This document shows positions 46,877 to 58,400 of a DNA stretch of 64,000 bases, one piece after another. Both the position numbers and the translations under genes were made by a program. The notes beneath the pieces were generated by a model. The model was not told where the DNA came from. It saw only the letters and a program-made list of their open reading frames with translations, and made no database searches. This stretch comes from Eunapius fragilis (Eukaryota; Porifera; Demospongiae; Spongillida; Spongillidae). Where the stretch lies: positions 530,001 to 594,000 of the forward strand of contig OY811977.1 of assembly GCA_963681505.1 (NCBI GenBank), in the 5' to 3' direction. Numbering within the stretch: the first letter of the stretch is position 1; every line of letters starts with the position of its first letter.

Positions 46877-49000
46877 AGGGTGTGGTCACCCAATTGCAAC
46901 CACACTTCCATACACACCCTCACACATGACACCTCACACATGACAACCTCCCATACAATGACTCACTTCTTCACGTGATGTTCCAAGGTCTCCCTTGCAC
47001 TCTGGCTCTCATGTAGCTCTTCCACCACCTCTGAAAGGAAGCTCTCAAAGTTGTCCAGAAGTGAAGGGTCGTTTTGTTCCAATGCCGCCCACACAGAAGC
47101 GACATCAGACCTGGCCCACATTGAGGGAGAAACCCCAGGATGTCATCATGACATCATAATAGGGGAGGGGCAATATTTAACAGGAACCATATACAACATA
47201 CACACACATGCTTTATACAGTCAACACCTATGGATCAAAGGGATTTGTCACAGTAGATAATGAAATTGCTAAAAAGTGTGGATAATATAACCACTCACCA
47301 CCAACACTACATTTTTAATTCAAACCATATTATTACACTGCATAAGAGGTTATTATACTTGTAATTAACCAGATGCGTACAACCATTACCACTGCGTTTT
47401 GGGGGGTTACATACGCAATAACGTCGCAATACCACAGTGTTACGTACTAGCGTACAACAATACCTTTTTTCATTGTAAGACAACACACAAGACACACACA
47501 CATCTGCCACACGCATGGATAGACTGAACATCATTCCGTTGGCACGTATTCCTTTGATGACAAGGGTTTCTGCTGCCACCAACGCCTCGAACACATGACC
47601 TATCCAATCATCCTGGCCACTATAACCCCTTACTTGTAATCATCCTGGCCACTATAACCCCTTACCTGTCCAATCATCCTGGCCACTATAACCCCTTACT
47701 TGTAATCATCCTGGCCACTATAACCCCTTACTTGTCCAATCATCCTGGCCACTATAACCCCTTACTTGTAATCATCCTGGCCACTATAACCCCTTACTTG
47801 TAATCATCCTGGCCACTATAACCCCTTACTTGTCCAATCATCCTGGCCACTATAACCCCTTACTTGTAATCATCCTGGCCACTATAACCCCTTACTTGTC
47901 CAATCATCCTGGCCACTATAACCCCTTACCTGTCCAATCATCCTGGCCACTATAACCCCTTACTTGTCCAATCATCCTGGCCACTATAACCCCTTACTTG
48001 TCCAATCATCCCGGCCACTATAACCCCTTACCTGTCCAAGAGCCCGTCGGGATCAATCCTCCTGGCCACTTGTCCCCAACCACAAACTCCCATCAGTGCA
48101 CAAGGGTCGGACTCAAAGATGGATTCTTCCAGCTGACACTTACTGTCGCGGCAAGGTGTGGGAGGAGTTAAAGAGCTACCTCTCATCCTGTACTCTTCCT
48201 CCTCCTCCCCATCCTCCTCCTTACGGATGTTCTGGTAGACCTGGGGAGGAGGGAGCCTCAAGTCAGACCGCATCCCCTCCACCCCCTCCAGTAAGCAAGT
48301 GGGACACTGGTTTAGTCCTTGTGTCGCCATTAATATAGCATTCAAAATCCATGCAGCATGCCTTACATTCGTCCTCTCCTTGTTTCACTCACTCACTTCT
48401 CGCGCACTCGCGTCACATTGTGTCGTTTGCCCCTTTTACATTTAATGTTCCTTGTACCTTAAACCCGGCTAGAAATTCGTCAAAGGACACTCGACCGTCA
48501 TTATCCCTGTCGAGATGCTTCATGACGCACTCGAGTGTCTGCAAGTCTTCTCCACACTGCTGAACCATGTCCTTCTCCGTAATGTAGCCGTCCCCATCTC
48601 CGTCACACTGCTGAAAAACCTAGTTTGAGAAAAACGGTATGACTCATAAGATGGAAGAAAAAAAAAAAAAGGAAGCCGGTTGCAATATCAAAGAGCGGGT
48701 ACATAATTGCTCAGAAATCGCGCGCGAAGAATGTCCTGTACTAAGACCCTCTTTTCCTCTTTTAAAAAACAGCATGGTCTATCTTCACACCTGCTTGCAG
48801 TAGTCTTCCAGCGCGTCTCCCTCCAGCGCCATCACACTGCTTCTGGACAAGCGACTGGTTCGTGACATAACGCTTCCGGTCCTACATTGGAATCCTGAGA
48901 GATCTGAGCCAGGCGAAATGGATGTACGTGGACAATTCGCTGTAGCTGTGGCAACATTTTCTGCCATCGCAACGCACTTGTAATTAAATAGTTTCAACAA
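41416..49000 (-). CDS. large Rab GTPase with EF-hands and coiled coil (RASEF/CRACR2A/Rab44 family), gene 2, 775 aa
   Basis: 12 exons, phases consistent (2328 nt): 48791-49000, 48458-48619, 48032-48240, 46967-47110, 46752-46842, 44359-44526, 43947-44158, 43188-43771, 42722-42881, 42400-42514, 42040-42144, 41416-41583. A second in-frame ATG at 48967 would give 764 aa. Exon 2 holds two canonical EF-hand loops (DGDGDGYITEKD, DRDNDGRVSFDE). Exons 4-7 are coiled coil. Exon 8 is a long Ser/Gly/Pro-rich linker. Exons 9-12 form the Rab domain: GDSGVGKST, TATVGIDF, WDTAGQE, NKCD. The fifth box reads AETSAFSGSNV, with Phe where Rabs normally have Lys (SAK), and the switch II start is KFCS instead of RFRS. 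The C-terminus PCAC carries two cysteines for prenylation. Convergent with Rab gene 1; intron phases of the middle exons match, so the two are old duplicates. Confidence 0.92.
41840..41895. repeat. (CA)n microsatellite
   Basis: Short CA run (densest at 41867-41894) in the last intron of Rab gene 2. Confidence 0.75.
42146..42191. repeat. (GT)n microsatellite at the exon 11 acceptor
   Basis: On the coding strand a CA run leads directly into CACAG|GCTGCC, so the repeat serves as the 3' splice region. Confidence 0.85.
42296..42392. repeat. minisatellite CCTCCCGTCCTTCATCCCC
   Basis: Five imperfect units of 18-19 bp in intron 10 of Rab gene 2. Confidence 0.8.
43050..43168. repeat. C-rich CCTCCTCCCCTCCCCACCACC repeat
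   Basis: Imperfect units of about 20 bp just after the exon 8 donor of Rab gene 2. Confidence 0.75.
44833..46085. repeat. minisatellite TTAACCATGCATTAACACGTAC with higher-order unit of about 297 bp
   Basis: About 1.25 kb in intron 5 of Rab gene 2. The basic unit is about 20 bp. A distinctive block containing GCATTAACGTACTAAAACAT recurs near 44923, 45218, 45515 and 45812, so a unit of about 297 bp was amplified roughly 3.5 times. Confidence 0.9.
46110..46290. repeat. interspersed repeat, copy 2
   Basis: Reverse-complement relative of 20268-20512 (shared GTTTCAAAGTGTTTTCATGT and GAGTGCATAATTTTTACTTC). Both copies adjoin a minisatellite and lie in introns of unrelated genes. Confidence 0.75.
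46424..46660. repeat. 30 bp minisatellite, 8 copies
   Basis: Near-perfect units with core CCAGTTCACATAACAGGACA and TGGCCAGAA, in intron 5 of Rab gene 2. Confidence 0.93.
46847..46875. repeat. poly(G) run (poly(C) on the coding strand)
   Basis: On the minus strand a run of about 28 C is followed by AAG|A at the exon 5 acceptor of Rab gene 2, replacing a normal polypyrimidine tract. Confidence 0.85.
47599..48030. repeat. minisatellite TCCTGGCCACTATAACCCCT
   Basis: About 13 units of 30 or 35 bp (with or without GTCCA) in intron 3 of Rab gene 2, directly adjoining the exon 3 donor. The last unit reads into the donor (CCTTACCTGTCCAAG), so the repeat seems to have grown from the splice-site region. 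Confidence 0.9.
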
Positions 49001-49096
49001 CGAATGATCTGACTATTAGCAATTAACTGCATGGGAACCGTGAGGTAACTTTTTCCCGCGGAAAAAGGCGTGGTCTGTACTTTAAGCACATGAACA
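49001..49096. promoter_or_regulatory. 96 bp divergent promoter region
   Basis: Separates the start codons of Rab gene 2 (minus) and SLC25A20 (plus). No motif can be assigned with confidence. Confidence 0.5.
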
Positions 49097-49903
49097 ATGG
49101 AGCCAAGCCTCACGAAGACGTTTATAGCAGGAGGCTTCGGCGGGGCCTGCCTGGTGGTCGTGGGCCACCCGTTGGATACCATCAAGGTTAGCCGTGCATC
49201 TGGGGAGGAGGGGTGAGGTGGGGTAACGTGCTACTTAGTCCATAAAAACGTGCTATATTTTTTACAGGTGATGCTGCAGACACAAACCAAGCCTGCGCCT
49301 GGAATGCAACCGCTTTATACGTCAGCGTGGAACTGTGCCATGAAGACCTTCAGAAGCGAGGTAAGTAATAATTTGACCTAGTAACGCACTACTGATCAAT
49401 GGGCTCGCGCTCTTCCCTCACAAGGGCATACCTGGTCTCTATAGAGGCATGCTTTCTCCGCTGTTAGGCGTTACTCCAATTAACGCCATCATATTCCTCT
49501 TTTATGGGTTTGGGAAAAAGATCCAACAGACGAGTCCCGGTGACGTCTTAACGTAAGCCCCTCCCACCAGGCACTGTCGCGTTTAACCCCTTGCATTCTT
49601 TCTCTTGTACAGCATGCCACAAATAGGCTTGGCAGGAGCGCTGTCTGGCGTCTTTGCTACCGCGGTAACAGTACCAGTGGAGAGGGTTAAGTGTGTCATG
49701 CAGGTTAGAGGGTGATATCCAAGGATATCCTGAGTGTGCATCATGTGATGGCTGTTGCACTAATATACCCTTAGGTGCAAAAGTCGGCAGGTGGAGTTAA
49801 GATGTATTCCAATTCGTTGGCCTGTGGTATGGGGCTATACAAGAAGGGAGGACTGAGGCTGCTGTATAGAGGCACCGTCATTACCTGGATCAGAGGTGTG
49901 TGC

Positions 49904-49943
<40 letters not shown>

Positions 49944-50979
49944 CTGCATGTTATATATATATAGTACACGTGCGTATGGTATACAGATCTATGTGTTTAC
50001 ACTTCTCTTTGCTCTCACACATGGTGTTGGTCACCTGATGTTTGCTCTCACACATGGTGTTGGTCATCTGACGTTTGCTCTCACACATGGTGTTGGTCAC
50101 CTGATGTTTGCCCTCACACATGGTGTTGGTCACCTGATGTTTGCTCTCACACATGGTGTTGGTCACCTGATGTTTGCACTCACAGACATTCCAGGATTTG
50201 CTGTGTATTTTGCTAGCTATGAAATGTTCATCAGATGGGTTACTAAGGATGGAAAAAGGTATGTTAAATTGGGCTTGGGGGAAATGTGATGGTGTCCTCT
50301 TTCCTCTTTCTCTCGACTGTGTGTTTTTTCTGCAGTCGAAAAGACCTTAATCCCTTGTATGTGATCTGTGCTGGAGGTATAGCAGGAGTCCTTGACTGGG
50401 GTTACAGCATCGTTCCCGATACACTTAAGTCAAGGATACAGACAGGTTTGACATTAGTATCTATCTTGTCCCCAGACTGCTATGTTTATTTCCCAACAGT
50501 TCCCAATGGTCAGTACAAAGGAATAGCTCATGTCTACCACACCTTGGTAAGTTAAATGTTACTTGTGTGTAGTATGCAGATGATGTGACTTGTGATGTAT
50601 CGAGTGGGTGTGGCTTATTATGTGGTAAGTAGGCATTGCTTGATGTATGTGGGATAGGTGTGGCTTAATATGTGGGTACTAGCTCTCGGGCTTAGATATG
50701 TCTTCCCATCAGGTGAAGTCAGAGGGATACTCAGCCTTGTTCAAGGGCATGGGTCCAGTCCTCCTCAGAGCATTTCCAGCTAACGCTGTGAGTTGCATTC
50801 CATATCAGTGATAAATCTATCCTTTTCACTTCTTCCTCTTCCCCCTTCCTCTCCCTCTTCCTCCCTCCCTCTCTCCCTTTCACTCCTTCCTCTGCCCTAC
50901 CATATCCTGGGGTCAGGTATGTTTCCTTGGATTTGAAGCAGCCATCAAATTTATGGACAGGGTGTTCCCAAATTTATAG
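49097..50979 (+). CDS. SLC25A20: mitochondrial carnitine/acylcarnitine carrier, 296 aa
   Basis: Ten exons, phases consistent (891 nt): 49097-49186, 49268-49360, 49425-49552, 49613-49703, 49775-49895, 50186-50258, 50336-50445, 50500-50546, 50713-50787, 50917-50979. Inner-membrane antiporter that brings acylcarnitines into the matrix in exchange for carnitine, for beta-oxidation. Three carrier repeats with their signatures: [23 protein letters not shown] and [11 protein letters not shown] (Px[DE]xx[KR]), six hydrophobic helices expected. Diagnostic for the carnitine carrier: [39 protein letters not shown] and the C-terminal [20 protein letters not shown]. Length matches the family (about 300 aa). 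The second signature uses Glu in place of Asp, also normal for this carrier. No frame break. Confidence 0.94.
49896..49942. repeat. (GT)n microsatellite at the exon 5 donor
   Basis: GT run starting at the donor AGAG|GTGTGT of SLC25A20. Confidence 0.85.
50000..50182. repeat. 31 bp minisatellite, 5-6 copies
   Basis: Units with core TTTGCTCTCACACATGGTGT and TGGTCACCTGA in intron 5 of SLC25A20. The last unit runs into the exon 6 acceptor (TTTGCACTCACAG|AC). Confidence 0.9.
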
Positions 50980-51840
50980 AATAATTTTCTGTCATTATTT
51001 TTGATGTCCGTGTATGTCAAGCCAATTTATTTATCATTATTATTGAAACTGAAGAGCAGTACAATGACCCTGGAGGTTGTGAGCAAACACAGTGCAATTA
51101 GGGGTTCAATCATAGATTGACCAATTGTGACTTAAGTCACAATACATTTCAATGAAGAAATACGACAAAAAATTTAACAAACTGATTTAGAAACTTCCCT
51201 CACATGCAGGATGCATGTGCGTTCTCAGAATGCAATTATGAACACTTGGCTATGCATAACTTTATTTTGGCATTTGCTGTACGCGATCTCATATACATAA
51301 CTACCGCGTCATTGCAACTAAAGTCACAATACTTTTGATGTAGTAAAACAAAATTTGCTATCAACTATTTTAAAAATACGTATTACAATAATACAAATAT
51401 CTGCTCTCATAGTATAGCTTTAGAACTGCTCGGAGATACCTCTTACAGCAGTTACAAGACGTTTTACCTTCCAATCCCCAAAACGGACATTGTGGAACAA
51501 AAAAAATGTGTGACTTAGGTCACAAAGCTTTTAAACATATAGAATTTTCTGCGAGTACCTATGACTATGTACATGAAATTGAATGCCAAGGAATGTTACA
51601 TAAGAAATCTGAAGTTGTGATTTTAGAATTGTGGCTTACTAAATTTCATGGCCAATCTATGATTAATTCAGGGATGTGCAAACCTTGAAAAAAAACCTTG
51701 CATTTGGGCATCCATTTTTCAAGGCGTTAGTAGTCCTTGGTATTTGGGAGCACTCTTAATTGAAATTCCAATCAAAGTTATGTAGACTTCCTTATATGGT
51801 TTCTTGAATTTACATATTAGGGTTCATGAGCATCTTCCCT
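50980..51840. other. intergenic AT-rich region, no gene seen
   Basis: 3' flank of SLC25A20. Only chance ORFs. The phrase TGACTTA(A/G)GTCACAA occurs twice (51128-51142, 51510-51524), without clear meaning. Confidence 0.5.
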
Positions 51841-51857
51841 GTCTTGCTTCTAATACA

Positions 51858-52005
51858 TACAGATGCGTGCCATCCTGGGGGTCATTCTATGGCAGCTGCG
51901 TGCCGTCCTGGGGGTCATTATATGGCAGCTGCATGCCGTCCTGCGGGTCATTTTATGACAGCTGCGTGCCGTCCTGGGGGTCATTCTATGGCAGCTACTT
52001 GAATT
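51858..52005. repeat. 33 bp repeat, 4-5 copies
   Basis: Units with core CCGTCCTGGGGGTCATTCTA and TGGCAGCTGCGTG. Confidence 0.88.
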
Positions 52006-52006
52006 A

Positions 52007-52785
52007 GAAGCCTCATCAACACCTTGATGTTAAGATAGTCAAACTTTACCATAGAGATGTCCATAGAAATGTATGGGTGGGAACCTACTTTTGAATTGCT
52101 TGTTAAACCCATACTGAAGCACGAATGCATGAGGTGGCATCAAACAGAGAAAGAGGAATGGTCACTGCTATCTTCCAAGTGTGCAGTTGTTTCCTAGTAA
52201 TAGAAGCCTCATCATCATCAAGTCGATAAGATAGTCAAACTTTACCATAGACATATCCATAGAAATGTATGGGTGGGAACCTACTTTTGAATTGCTTGTT
52301 AAACCCATACTGAAGCACTTTTTAATGCCACCCCGAGCATACCTGCTTTGGTATGGGTTAACCAAGCGATTCAAAAGTAGGTTCCCACCCATACATTTCT
52401 ATGGGAAACCACCCATACATCTCTATGGGAAATATTGACTACCTTAGCAACGAGGTGTTGATGAGACATGCAATATGAGCAAACCACTGCACACTAGGAA
52501 GATAGCAGTAACCACACCTCTAGCATACCAGCTTCGGTGTGGGTTTACCAAGCGATTCAACAGTAGGTTCCCACCCATACATTTCTATGGGAAATTGTAG
52601 ACTATCTTAACATCGAGGTGTTGATGAGACTTGAAATATGTGCAAACCAATGCACACATGGAAGATAGCAGTAACCAAACCTCTATCTCTTTTTAATGCC
52701 ACCCCAAGATACCTGCTTCGGTATGGGTTCACCAAGCGATTCAAAAGTAGGTTCCCACCCATACATTGCTATGGGAAACCACCCA
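52007..52785. repeat. fold-back cluster of a roughly 185 bp repeat
   Basis: Five copies of a segment containing CATAGAAATGTATGGGTGGG and AACCTACTTTTGAAT...TTAACCCATAC: two direct (52050-52125, 52240-52320) then three inverted (52340-52410, 52525-52595, 52710-52785). The outer boundaries carry GAAGCCTCATCAACACCTTGATG and its inverse. Likely nested copies of a non-autonomous fold-back element. Confidence 0.8.
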
Positions 52786-53950
52786 ATTGGTGCGGTATGT
52801 CCCAATGAATTGATGCCAATTGGGCCAATTGGTTCCATCGGCCCAATTGGCGCGATATGTCCTATTGATGCCAATTGGGCCAATTGGTTCCACGGGCCCA
52901 ATTGGTGTGATATGTCCCAATGAATTGATGCCAAATGGGCCAATTGGTTCCATCGGCTCAATTGGAGCGATATGTACTATTATTTATGCCAATTGGGCCA
53001 TTTGGTTCAACGGGCCGAATTGGAGCGATATGTCCCAATAAATTGATGCCAATTGGGCCAATTGGTTCCGTCGGCCCAATTGGCGCGATATGTCCTATTG
53101 ATGCCAATTGGGCCAATTGGTTCAACGGGCCGAATTGGAGCGATATGTCCCAATAAATTGATGCCAATTGGGCCAATTGGTTCCGTCGGCCCAATTGGCG
53201 CGATATGTCCTATTGATGCCAATTGGGCCAATTGGTTCAACGGGCCGAATTGGAGCGATATGTCCCAATAAATTGATGCCAATTGGGCCAATTGGTTCCG
53301 TCGGCCCAATTGGCGCGATATGTCCTATTGATGCCAATTGGGCCAATTGGTTCCACGGGCCCAATTGGCGCGATATGTACTATGTATGCCAATTGGGCCA
53401 ATTGGTTCCACGGGCCCAATTGGTGCGATATGTCCCAATGAATTCATGTCAATTGGGCCAATTGGTTCCATCGGCCCAAATGGCGCGATATGTACTATTT
53501 ATGCCAATTGGGCCAATTGGTTCCACGGGCCCAATTGGTGCGATATGTCCCAATGAATTGATGCCAATTGGGCCAATTGGTTCCATCAGCCCAATTGGCG
53601 CGATATTTCCTATTGTTGCCAATTGGGCCAATTGGTTCCACGGGCCCAATTGCTGCGATATGTACCAATGAATTGATGCCAATTGGGCCAATTGGTTCCG
53701 TCGGCCCAATTGGCGCGATATGTACTATTTATGCCAATTGGGCCAATTGGTTCCACGGGCCCAATTGGTGCGATATGTCCCGATGAATTGATGCCAATTG
53801 GGCCAATTGGTTCCACGGGCCCAATTGGCGCGATATGTACTATGTATGCCAATGGGCCAATTGGTTCCACGGGCCCAATTGGTGCGACATGGCCCAATGA
53901 ATTCATGCCAATTGGGCCAATTGGTTCCATCGGCCCGAATGGCGCGATAT
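52786..53950. repeat. CCAATTGG satellite array, left block
   Basis: Tandem dimeric unit of about 115 bp (half-units of about 55 and 60 bp). Each half has CCAATTGGGCCAATTGG, then TTCCAC/T, then GGGCCCAATTGG or CGGCCCAATTGG, then TGCGATATG or CGCGATATG. The array is bounded on the left by the fold-back cluster. Confidence 0.95.
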
Positions 53951-54702
53951 CGAGAGTTACGTTAGTAACTCTCATATAGGATTTGACCCCGATTATGAAT
54001 GTCATAAAAAAAACGCGACTCGCTTCTAACAAGACGCTTGACGAGCGGATGGCTTACCTTGTTATCGTCGTCGTACAAGAAGGCAACAACAAGCAGTTTC
54101 GTGTTTGTTTGATGTCACAAAACCGCGTGGTTGTAGAGAACAAAACCAGAGATAATATATATTATCTCTGACAAAACAATTTTCGAAACTCGTACCCAGT
54201 CCCACGTATTTCTCGTTCTTCTTGTTCTTGACCACGCATAACTCGGGATAGGAACACTTTTAAGAAATGAAAATCACACCAATGGCTTCAGAATTCGTTG
54301 GCATTTTCGCTTCTGTGGTCAAAACGTCTCGAGGCTACATGACATATATCGGTGGTTGTGTTAGCAAATCACGTATAGTTAAGCTTACTGCACTGACACG
54401 ACTCGGATAGGTCGTACTTCGATCTTTATACGAAGTACTAGCAGTATACATGATGTAATCAAATGTGTACGGTCTGGGCACTACACGTAGTGGTAATTAA
54501 CTGTGGCAGTTATGTAGTTTTAATAACGTGCACGTGCGACGTGCGTACTATAATCATTCTTGTTATTCGATCGTTGTAAGTTTGACGCTCTTTGTAACTT
54601 AGTGAAGTTGTTTTCAAAATGCCTTCACGTCAGGAAAAGAAGAAACCCAAACGACGAGCATAGTACCTCAAAACTTAAGACGACGTATTAGATTCAGCCC
54701 GA

Positions 54703-55142
54703 GCGGAACTACAAAGCAGAGCCTGAAAAGAAGCGGCCCTCTCAACGTGAAATTTATCGAGCAGAGCCTGAAAAGAAACGGACCTCTCGACGCGCAAGGT
54801 ATCGAGATGCGATTAGTAAGGGGGGGGGAGGGGGGGGAGACGGTGCTGTCTGGATCTGGCCCGGTACAAAACGCGTTCTCATGGGTTCGATCGCGCTGGG
54901 GCGACAATCTATTTCAGCCGCCCCTTAAAGCCCCCTCAGATCCTGAAAAGGAACGGACCTCTCGACGTGCAAGGTATCGAGCAGATCCTGAAAAAAGACA
55001 GCGATATTGCCATAGACCTGAACGTGCATCTCGCTCGGCGAAAAAAGTTAAGGTCACTCAAAGGTATGGCGTACCTTTACAACCTCCCTCTCATATCAAG
55101 ATGGATTACTTCACATGCTATATGGCTCATAATCGGGTATGA
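54703..55142 (+). pseudogene. remnant ORF with repeated PEKKR-SRRARYRA motif
   Basis: Reading in shifting frames: two motifs of type AEPEKKRxSxRxxYRA at 54711-54813, a G-rich interruption at 54820-54840, then DPEKERTSRRARYRADPEKR at 54943-55002. Tandem ARYxADPEKR motifs of this sort occur in the N-terminal parts of Helitron-like and other transposon proteins of marine invertebrates (from memory, not checked). No catalytic domain is present. Confidence 0.5.
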
Positions 55143-55157
55143 ATAAAAATCAATGAA

Positions 55158-55450
55158 ACAAGTAAATAAAAAACATTCTCTATGAGAAAGTTGGTGGCAT
55201 ATAGGATTTGAAGGCAATGGTGGTGTAAACATGAAGGAAACAAGGGTCTAATAATAAGGGAAAATGGAATAGTCCTATATTTAGCACATTTCTATATGTA
55301 GGATATAGTATGTTATTCGTGTGCTAAATATAGGACTATTCCATTTTCCCTTATTATTAGACCCTTGTTTCCTTCCTTTTTACACCACCATTGCCTTCAA
55401 ATCCTATATGCCACCAACTTTCTCATAGAGAATGATTTTTATTTACTTGT
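55158..55450. mobile_element. hairpin (MITE-like) element with 130 bp arms
   Basis: Arms 55158-55287 and 55321-55450 are near-perfect inverted repeats with a 33 bp loop. Ends read ACAAGTAAATAAAAA and its complement. The right terminus coincides with the insert/satellite boundary. Confidence 0.85.
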
Positions 55451-58400
55451 GTACTATTTATGCCAATTGGGCCAATTGGTTCCACGGGCCCAATTGGTGC
55501 GATTTGTCACAATGAATTGATGCCAATTGGGCCAATTAGTTCCGTCGGACCAATTGGCGCGATATGTCCTTTTGATGCCAATTGGGCCAATTGGTTCCAC
55601 GGGCCCAATAGGCGCGATATGTACTATGTATGCCAATTGGGCCAATTGGTTCCACGGGCCCAATTGGTGCGATATGTCACAATGAATTGATGCCAATTGG
55701 GCCAATTGGATCCGTCGGCCCAATTGGCGCGATATGTCTAATTGATGCCAATTGGGCCAATTGGTTCCACGGGCCCAATTGGTGCGATATGTCCCAATCA
55801 ATTAATGCAAATTGGGCCAATTGGGCCAATTGGTTCCATCGGCCCAATTGGCGCGATATGTACTTTGTATGCTAATTGGGCCAATTGGTTCCACGGGCCC
55901 AATTGGTGCGATTTGTCCCAATGAAATGATGCCGATTGGGCCAAATGGTTCCATCGGCCCAATTGGCGCGTTGTTTCCTATTGTTGCCAATTGGGCCAAT
56001 TGGTTCCACGGGCCCAATTGGTGCGATATGTACCAATGAATTGATGCCAATTGGGCCAATTGGTTCCATCAGCCCAATTGGCGCGATATGTCCTATTGAT
56101 GCCAATTGGGCCGATTGGTTACACGGGCCCAATTGGCGCGATATATACTATGTATGCCAATTGGGCCAATTGGTTCCACCGGCCCAATTGTCTCAATGAG
56201 TTAATGCCAATTGGGCCTATTGGTTCCATCGGCCCAATTGGCGCGATATGTACTATTGATGCCAATTGGGCCAATTGGTTGCACGGGCCCAATTGGTGCG
56301 ATATGACACAATGAATTGATGCTAAATGGGCCAATTGGTTACATCGGCCCATTTGGCGCGATATGACCCATTGATGCCAATCGGGCCAATTGGTTCCATG
56401 GGCCCAATTGGTGCGATATGTCCCAATGAATTGAAGCCAATTGGGCCAATTGGTTCCATCGGCCCAATTGGCGCGATATGTACTATTTATGCCAATTGGG
56501 CCAATTGGTTCCACGGGCCCAATTGGTGCGATTTGCACCAATGAATTGATGCCAATTGGGCCAATTGGTTCCATCGGCCCAATTGGCGCGATATGTACTA
56601 TTTATGCTAATTGGGCCACTTGGTTCAACGGGCCCGATTGGAGCGATGTGTCCCAATAAATTGACGCCAATTGGGCCAATTGGCCCAATTGACGCGATGT
56701 ACTATTTATGCCAATTGGGCCAATTGGTTTCACGGGCCCAATTGGTGCGATATGTTCCAATGAATTGATGCCAAATGGGCCAATTGGTTCCACGGGCCCA
56801 ATTGGCGCGATATGTACTATTTATGCCAATTGGGCCAATTGGTTCTACGGGCCCAATGGGCGCGATGTGTACTATGTATGCCAATTGGGCCAATTGGTTC
56901 CACGGGCCCAATTGGTGCGATATGTCTGAATGAATTATTGCCAATTGGGCCAATTGGTTCCATCGGCCCAATTGGCGCGATATGTACAATTTATGCCAAT
57001 TGGGCCAATTGGTTCCACGGGCACAATAGGTGCGATATGTCCCAATGAATTAATGCCAATTGGGCCAATTGGTTCCATCGGCCCAATTGGCGCGATATGT
57101 ACTATTTATGCCAATTGGACCAATTGGTTCCTCGGGCCCAATTGGTGCGATTTGTCCCAATGAATTGATGCCAAGTGGGCCAATTGGTTCCATCGGCCCA
57201 ATTAGCGCGATATATCCTATTGTTGCCAATTGGGCCAATTGGTTCCACGGGCCCAATTGGTGCGATATGTACCAATAAATTGAAGCCAATTGGGCCAATT
57301 GGTTCCATCGGCCCAATTGGCGCGATGTGTTCTATGTTTGCCAATTGGGCCAATTGGTTCCACGGGCCCAAGTGGTGCGATATATCCCAAAGAATTAATG
57401 CCAATTGGGCCAATTGGTTCCATCGGCCCAATTGGCGCTATATGTCCTATTGATGCTAATTGGGCCAATTGGTTCTACGGGCCTAATTAACGCGATATGT
57501 ACTATGTATGCCAATAGGGCCAATTGGTTCCACGGGCCCAATTGGTGCATCTTGTCCCAATGAATTGATGCCAATTGGGCCAATTGGTTCCAACGGCCCA
57601 ATTGGCGCGATATATACTATTGTTGCCAATTGGGCCAATTGGTTCCACGGGCCCAATTGTTACGATATGTCCCATGGAATTAATGCCAATTGTGCAAATT
57701 ATTTCCATCGGCCCAATTGGCGCGATATGTACTATTTATGCCAATTGGGCCAATTGGTTCCACGGGCCCAATTGGTGCGATATGTCTCAATGAATGATTG
57801 CCAATTGGGCCAATTGGTTCCATCGGCCCAATTGGCGCGATATGTACTATATATGCCAATTGCGCCAATTGGTTCCTCGGGCCCAATAGGTGCGATATGT
57901 CCCAATGAATTGATGCCAATTGGGCCAATTGGTTCCATCGGCCCAATTGGCGCGATATATCCTATTGTTGCCAATTGGGCCAATTGGTTCCACCGGCCCA
58001 ATTGGTGCGATATGTACCAATAAATTGATGCCAATTGGGCCAATTGGTTCCATCGGCCCAATTGGGGCGATGTGTACTATGTATGCCAATTGGGCCAATT
58101 GGTTCCACGGGCCCAATTGGTGCGATATGTACCAATAAATGAATGCCAATTGGGCGAATTGGTTCCATCGGCCCAATTGGCTCTATATGTCCTATTGATG
58201 CCAATTGGGCCAATTGGTTCCACGGGCCCAATTGGTGCATTTTGTCCCAATGAATTGATGCCAATTGGGCCAATTGGTTCCACCGGACCAATTGGCGCGA
58301 TATATCCTATTGTTGCCAATTGGGCCAATTGGTTCCACGGGCCCAATTGGTGCGATATGTACCAATGAATTGATGCCAATTGGGCCAATTGGTTCCATCG

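Larger units (their letters stand above)
53951..55450. mobile_element. 1.5 kb insert within the satellite, ending in a hairpin element
   Basis: The satellite breaks exactly between GCGATAT and GTACTATTTATGCC, which are adjacent in intact units, so this is a clean insertion; no target duplication is visible. The left end starts with a small palindrome GAGAGTTACGTTAGTAACTCTC. CATATAGGATTTGA occurs near both ends in opposite orientation (53973-53986 and within 55398-55415), hinting at degenerate terminal repeats. It contains a degenerate coding remnant (54703-55142). Confidence 0.75.

Noticed and set aside
47300-47600. Minus-strand frame with EALVAAET, like the leader of the hAT fragment at 36.2 kb
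   Set aside because: The similarity covers only about eight residues and 15 bases; too little to call another transposon copy.
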